Positions 58,326 through 64,000 of a stretch of 64,000 nucleotides of DNA are shown one piece after another. The notes beneath the pieces are model-generated. The model ran no database searches. It was not told the DNA's origin and was given only the letters and a program-made list of their open reading frames with translations. Both the position numbers and the translations under genes were made by a program. The DNA is taken from positions 5,084,001 to 5,148,000 of the forward strand of contig NC_060060.1 of assembly GCF_020283565.1 (NCBI RefSeq), read 5' to 3'. Position 1 is the first letter of the stretch. Every line of letters begins with the position of its first letter. This stretch comes from Trifolium pratense (taxonomy: Eukaryota > Streptophyta > Magnoliopsida > Fabales > Fabaceae).

Positions 58326-61300
58326 ATGGATTTGGCTAGTGAGGATCCTGCTATACTTCACTTGCACAAGTGGGACCCATCGGAGACTCAAGTCGGTCTT
58401 TCGGAATTTCGTGAAGCTTTTATTTCTCCTACCAGAGAGATTCTACTTTTGCATTCATATCAAAAGGAAGCTCTGTTGTTTCCTCTTGTTAAAGGTGATT
58501 GTTGCGACATTTCTTATGAGGGTTTGTTAGGATTGACTTATTCGAGTTTACATACTGATATAAGTATTTGTAAGACTGTTTGAGAGAACTTATGAAAACA
58601 ACATGTGACATGTTCATAAGTTGTTTTCAGCTTATTTTCGTAAACTATTCAGGATAGCTTATGAAAACAGTTCAAAATATATATGATAAACACTTATATA
58701 TTATAAATGCTTAATTAAGTTGTTTATCCAAACAGAACACAATTGTAGTTTGGCTTGGCTATTGCTGTCTAGTAGTCAAATAGTGTATGTATATTTAATT
58801 TTGTGGATGAATGCAATTGCATTTTGTTTCAAGTTTTTTTGATATCCTGTTATGGTGTTTGCATTTGCTTTGATGATTGCAGAGGAATCAAATTCTAGTG
58901 GTTGTGAAAGTGGCAACAATTATGATAATCACATTCTAGGTTCATCAACTCTTTCCTCGCAGGAATTCGATAGGCCTAGTGGATCAGGTTTGGTGAATGA
59001 TTTGCCTTGCACTTCAGGATCAGGAATTGGCATTGATACCAATGTTGCTGAAATTAAATGTTCAAGATCCAATAGTCACCCATTTATTAGTGATGTGAAC
59101 TCATTGGCCTGGGCTCGTTGTGGGGACAGCTATGATCAACACAATGATACTTCATTTAGAGAATTTTTATTTGTTTCGGGAAGATGTGGGGTAACAGTCC
59201 ATGTTTTTCCCAAACTGACTAAAGCCAGAGAAATAGTTCAATCTGCATTAGAAGGTAGCTATAGACAAGGCAGGTGGGTGGAATGGGGGCCTATTCCTGC
59301 ATCAGCTCAAAATATGGAAGTAGGAGAATCTTCCAGCCTTAGTCATCAAGTCTCTCGAAGCAAGAATGTAAATTGGAATGGTGGAGATGATGGTGGAGTT
59401 GAATTTTTGAGAGGCTCTGCGCCGACTAAGAGATATTTAAAGTCATTTTTCACAAAAGTTGAAACTATTGTGACTGACAGTAGTGTCTGGACCAAGTTCC
59501 CTGAGAATAATGAATTTCCTTGCTCTACAGAAGTGGTTTCTTTTAACATATTTGATGGAAGTCGATCCCTGGAATATCTCTTCAATGAAAAATCAGTCCA
59601 AAGTATGGAGAATCGGCAGGAACCAGCTGATTTAGTAGAAGATGCTGATCACTCAAGCTTGAGCTTGGGTACAGAGGGCATTAAGTCCGATTGTTTTTCC
59701 AAAGTATTTGGTATTGAGATTAATGGGTTCTATGAATGCCATAAAATATTCTCGAGTGCTTCTCATTGCCTGGTGGGCTTTTTTTTGACATTGATGCATG
59801 ATGTGTCTGTCAATATTAGTGGTCCAAATCAAACAGGCAGGAGTAAAAATTTACTTCTTGTTGCCAAGTTAGACAACTGGGGCATTCAGTGGGTTTCAGT
59901 GGTGAAGCTTGATGAAAAAACAAACATAGTTCAGGAAGTTGAGTGGATGGATTTCCAATTTTGTGATAATCTTCTTGTCTGTCTTGAATCATCTGGCTTG
60001 ATTGTTCTATATTCTGCAATATCTGGTGAATTCGTGACACATTTAAATGTTTCACAGGCTTGTGGACTTAACCCTCTTCTTAATTTCCATGGGTCTTCCA
60101 TTAAGGATAACTTGTATGATCAACACCGTGATTCTCTTAGAAGATCATTTAAAAGGTTAGTTGTTGCTTCACATACCTACTTTTTAGCTGTGGTTGATGC
60201 ATGTGGTGTGATCTATGTGATATCTTTGAGTGAATATGTTACCGAAAAGAGCTATATATCTGAGAAGTTGCTTCCATATTGTCATCAATTTGGACTGGGG
60301 TTGTTGGTTGGCTGGGGGGCTGGTGGTTCTGATATAGATTGTCAAGCAGCATTCTCTAATTTCTCGGGATATCTTCAATCAAATGATTTAAACATAAAAA
60401 ACAGAAGTGTTTCCTACCCAGACAAAGCAGTGGAGGGTGATGCATTCCAGAAAATTGATGGCTACACGTCTAAAGAAAGGCACAATTTGTTTGGTCCTAA
60501 TTCAAGTGGTTTTTCTCAAGCAACTAATGATCACAAATTTATTGGTTCTGATGTGAAGTCGCGTGTTATGAAAAAGATATTCCTTCCCAATTTTAAACTA
60601 TGTGAAGAGGATTCTATTTCTTTTTCTCCCATGGGAATTACTATTCTCTCTAGAATGAAGAATGTAAAGAATCAGAAAGGCTCAAAACTTGTGCATTTTA
60701 ATCTGCAAGTAAAATTAGATGCCCATGATGACAACCTTTTAGATAGTGCATATGATTTATACCACTTTAATGGAAAAGAAGAAGCTGTTATTGGAGAAGT
60801 AGTTGGTTGCACATTTCAGGGTTGTTTCTATATTGTGAGAGAAGATGGTCTATCAGCGTATGTTCCTTCTATTTCACTCTTATCAAGTTTTCTTCCTGTA
60901 GAGTACATTGGTTATCGCCAACAAACTAAAGATAGAGGGATTTCAGTTCTGCTTAAAGACAGTGTGGAAGTAAGAGAACCAACCAAAAGGTTTTCTCCTT
61001 GGAAAATTGAAATTTTGGACAGAGTTCTTGTGTATGAAGGAATTGACGAGGCAGATCAGTTGTGTTCAAGAAATGGTGAGTTACAAAAATGATCTTTATA
61101 TATATATATATAACCCTGCTTATCATTGGATAAAGTTAGTTTATTTATGTATTTTTTGCATATGGTCTATTAAGGGCCTTTCTTCCCGAAGGTATTGATT
61201 GGTGTCTTAGAAAGTTTTAGAGATAGCCAGCAAGGTGAAATAGGATGTGATCTTTATTATAACTTTTTTGTAATTTTTTATTTGGTATAGAACCATTAAA

Positions 61301-62673
61301 ATTGTTATTAAAGGTGGATAGATGAAAATAATTACAAATAAGAACAAAACTTTTGATAGCGATGTCTATTTATTCGAAATTTCATGAGTTTGTGTATTGG
61401 AATGGAATTGACACACTACTTTAGAATTTCACAAAATAAATTTTAGCTTCATGCTTATATTTTTTCTTTGTCAGGATGGGACACCAAAGTTTCTCGTATT
61501 CGTCAGTTACAGATAGCATTGGACTACTTGAAATTTGATGAAATAGAAAGGTAAACCAAAGTTTACTCATTGTAGTATTGATTTATATTTCTTGTGTTCT
61601 AAGGTAGCAATCTGATAGAAACCTGGTATGTTACTATGTTATTACAACATTCCCTGTCTGAAGGCGCCAAATCCCTTTTAATAATCAGATACTCTCTCGT
61701 ACCTCCCCCCCCTATTCTTTATATATTTGTCACTCCCTACCTTCTTAACTAACTATCCCGACTAATTAACTAACCGTCAAACAAAGAATTTACAACCCCT
61801 CCAAGGAGGAGAACACCAATCGACGATATTATCCTGATTCCTGAAGGAGGATATAATGTATTTTCCAAGAAAACAAACACACTTCATTAATGAAAAAAGT
61901 TACATTATCATTCCTCTCTCGTAGACTAGGGGGTGCTTGGAAGAACTTATTTTTTCTTTTCTTATGGCATAAGCACTTTGTAAATGTTTTGTAGAGCTAA
62001 TAAAAATAGCTAAGGATACAAGATAATTTATATAAACAACTTTTACAGAGCTTATGTAACGTTTACCTTCACCCTCCCTTCAACTTCAATTGTGGAAACA
62101 ACTTATACACGAATTATTATGTGATAAGTGCTTACTCAATAAGCACTTAATTATATTGTTTACCCAAATCTCCCCTAAGTATCAGCCTTCCTTTGCTCTT
62201 CCTTCTGGATTCTCCATATGGCTTTAGCATAGCTTTTGTACCAGTTGACACATGCATAAGTGTGAAAAGCAATAATGGTTACCAAAATTTTCTTTTGTTG
62301 GTATATAGTTTCTTCGTGATTCTTGGACCTTCCTCTATAAATATTTTGCTTATCTATTCGCACTGTACTTTGATTTGATTTTTAGATTAGCACAAATTAA
62401 ATTGTTGCGTACATTACAGCGGTACTGGTTCAATGGAAATGAAGTTGTAAAAGAGATTGATTACATTGATGTGCTAGTGTAGTATTTAGGTTTTTTTAAA
62501 TGGCAAATATTGTCTAATGAAATTCACTTTCCAGTTTTATTGATGGGCAGATCTTTGGAAATGCTTGTGGATGTGGATCTAGCAGAAGAGGGGATTTTGA
62601 GATTGCTTTTTGCTGCAGTTTATCTTATGCTTAATAAAAGTGGCAATGATAGCGAAACTTCTGCTGCTTCAAG
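58326..62673 (+). CDS. Spatacsin-like (SPG11-type) protein, first four coding exons
   Basis: Exon 1 58326-58494 (MDLASEDPAILHLHKWDPSE...LFPLVK), exon 2 58883-61075 (2,193 nt), exon 3 61475-61550 (GWDTKVSRIRQLQIALDYLK...), exon 4 62551-62673 (SLEMLVDVDLAEEGILRLLF...). All junctions are GT-AG, phases 1, 1, 2 and 2, with an unbroken frame of about 850 residues that continues past the window. The start is favoured because exon 1 homologues begin at this Met. Plants have one very long protein with an animal-spatacsin-like C-terminus; spatacsin acts in lysosome/endosome maintenance in animals, and the plant role is not well known. The identification is from memory of the N-terminal and RLQxALDYLKFDEIE-type segments. 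The N-terminal half probably forms beta-propeller-like repeats (inferred). Confidence 0.78.
58525..58735. mobile_element. MITE-like repeat in intron 1 of the spatacsin-like gene
   Basis: Contains repeated AGCTTATGAAAACAG and its inverses and ends GCTTAATTAAGTTGTTTATC-CAAACA. The same words occur in the CACTA elements (25090-25165) and in intron 3 (61930-62175). Ends are not precise. Confidence 0.45.
61930..62175. mobile_element. MITE-like repeat in intron 3
   Basis: Imperfect inverted ends GGGGGTGCTTGGAAGAA and (inverse) GGGGAGATTTGGGTAAA, with ATAAGCACTTAATT-type motifs inside. hAT-like in style; no clear target duplication. Confidence 0.5.
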
Positions 62674-62777
62674 GTAAATTTATACGTTCATCGGCTCTCA
62701 TACTTTTATTTTGCATTCTTTATCATTTCTAAACTAAGCTGCTACTCCCAGGAAATGGTATCAAGTTGTCATAATTA

Positions 62778-62779
<2 letters not shown>

Positions 62780-62856
<77 letters not shown>
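62780..62856. repeat. (TA)n(CA)n microsatellite
   Basis: ~64 bp of TA followed by a short CA run in the intron after exon 4. Confidence 0.97.
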
Positions 62857-63438
62857 TAGGGTAACTGTTCATATTGGTCCTCCAAAGATATATTGACATC
62901 AATTGGTATTTGGTCCTTTATCTTATGGCTATTCTTTGGATAGCTATAGTATTTTATTTTAGGGAAAAAAATAAAATACAAACATTTGTTAGTAGAAGTA
63001 TTTGCATTGTCATACAGAGGAATTTTGCCAAGGGTCAACTATGATCCCGTATTTTTTTTTAGACCTGCTTATCGAACATATCCAAGAAGTGGTGCCACAA
63101 TACTTCTTTTAGAAATATGAAAAACCTTGTGAACACTTGGTTTCCTCTGAAGTTGAAGTAATGAAATGCAAGTTTAGCATAAGGCAAACAAATTCTAACT
63201 CAGAAGTAAAGATTAGAAAATATTCAATACTATAAGTCTTATGTTTTAAGTTCTCTATACAAAGTGGCAGAAAGATAAAGGGAGATATCAACTATATGAA
63301 AAATAAGGTAGATAAATGGAGGAATAATTCAAGTGTTATTTACAATAAAAAATATCTCTCAAACCTGAAGGAAAATTTTATTGTGCAACTGTTAGACTTA
63401 CACATTTACATGGAACTGAATGTTTGGTAGTAACAAAC

Positions 63439-63594
63439 CTAGCAAGCACAGCGTGTCGGTGTCGGACACGTGTCCGTGTCGGTGCCGGACACCGACACCG
63501 ACACTTATGATTATACTAAATTATGTCATTTTTTCAAATTATTATCAGTATCGGTGTGTCAGTGTCCGTGTCGAAACCGGTGTCCGTGCTTCAT
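63439..63594. mobile_element. MITE rich in GTGTCGG/CCGACAC, 8-10 bp target duplication
   Basis: Ends CTAGCAAGCAC... and ...GTGCTTCAT are inverted. AGTAACAAAC occurs at 63429-63438 and 63595-63604. The interior is repeats of GTGTCGGTGTCGGACAC in both orientations. The duplication length suits hAT or a Mutator-like element. Confidence 0.8.
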
Positions 63595-63649
63595 AGTAAC
63601 AAACTAACCAGAAAGTCAACTAAGTGTTGCAGAAATGGGAATGTTACTG

Positions 63650-64000
63650 TGGATGAGAGATTATACTAGACCATAGAATTGGAAATGTAATTATTAGAGA
63701 AAATTGGCGTAGTCTCCACTCTCCATAGTAGAGAAGATGGTAGAATCTCGTCTTAGGTGGTTTGGTCATGTATTGAGAAGATCTGTAGAAGCACCAATAT
63801 GAAGGGTAGACCAGATGGAGGACACACTAATAATTTTAGGTAGATGCATACCAAGGAAAACTATAGGTCAAAAATCATTAAAAGAGACTTAAGAGTAAAA
63901 TGGTCTTGGGATATACAATACCACAAAATTTTATGTCGATTAATGCATCTAGCTGATCTCCTCTAGTGGTAAAATGCTTGGTTATTGTTGGAAGTCTTTC
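63650..64000 (+). mobile_element. LINE 3' end fragment
   Basis: In frame: MVESRLRWFGHVLRRSVEAP, then a stop (TGA for Arg), RVDQMED..., and after frameshifts LMHLADLL. The LRWFGHVxRR and ...HxAD segments close the reverse-transcriptase ORF of many plant LINEs. It is decayed, lies in the spatacsin-like intron, and the tail runs to the window edge. Confidence 0.75.

Noticed and set aside
62775..63038. 87-codon minus-strand frame
   Set aside because: Half of it is the TA/CA microsatellite read as I-Y repeats.

Overview
The window is nuclear DNA of a flowering plant. It is intron-rich and AT-rich, with GT-AG splice sites, plastid-type transit peptides, and plant SINEs, MITEs, CACTA elements, a Helitron-like element and a Copia retrotransposon. 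The repeat families look like those of papilionoid legumes, most likely Medicago or a relative; that is my recognition of repeat styles, not a database result. No rRNA, true tRNA or CRISPR array was found.

Layout. (1) 1-1.7 kb: 5' end of a minus-strand gene for a small plastid-targeted protein (exon 1, long intron, start of exon 2). (2) 3-22.4 kb: a minus-strand cluster of genes and relics of one small RNase H-like family. I reconstructed one complete six-exon gene (13613-16355, 147 aa, DEDD residues present). Around it lie a pseudogene with exons 3-5 (copy A), two copies made by a 1.6 kb tandem duplication that have fused their middle exons and lost two catalytic Asp (B, C), an inverted relic (D) and stray first and last exons. 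Two 399 bp foldback elements and a 1.7 kb inverted-repeat element sit in TA microsatellites at 18.0-20.7 kb. (3) 22.8-32.56 kb: a probable Helitron holding a 5'-truncated LINE (11 bp target duplication) and two 2,659 bp CACTA elements in opposite orientation (target duplications TTA and GTA). Each CACTA carries spliced fragments of a protochlorophyllide oxidoreductase (POR) gene. (4) 33.4-56.06 kb: a chimeric array. The 5' part of a dolichyl-phosphate GlcNAc-1-phosphotransferase gene (ALG7/DPAGT1) is repeatedly joined to the 3' part of an antisense Copia element. It comprises 252 bp in-frame exon-1 repeats, one almost complete Copia with a 1344-codon Gag-Pol frame, and five ALG7-LTR units, three of whose intervals are exactly 2,800 bp. 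Later ALG7 exons are absent, so the array appears non-functional. (5) 57.8-64 kb: promoter, 5' UTR and first four coding exons of a large plus-strand gene resembling plant spatacsin (SPG11-like) proteins, with MITEs and a LINE tail in its introns.

The ordinary host genes are therefore the plastid protein, the complete RNase H-like gene (perhaps also copy C) and the spatacsin-like gene. The remainder is duplication and mobile DNA, and its main interest is gene-fragment capture and amplification: ALG7 by the Copia-linked array, POR by the CACTA pair, and possibly an unidentified gene by the Helitron.
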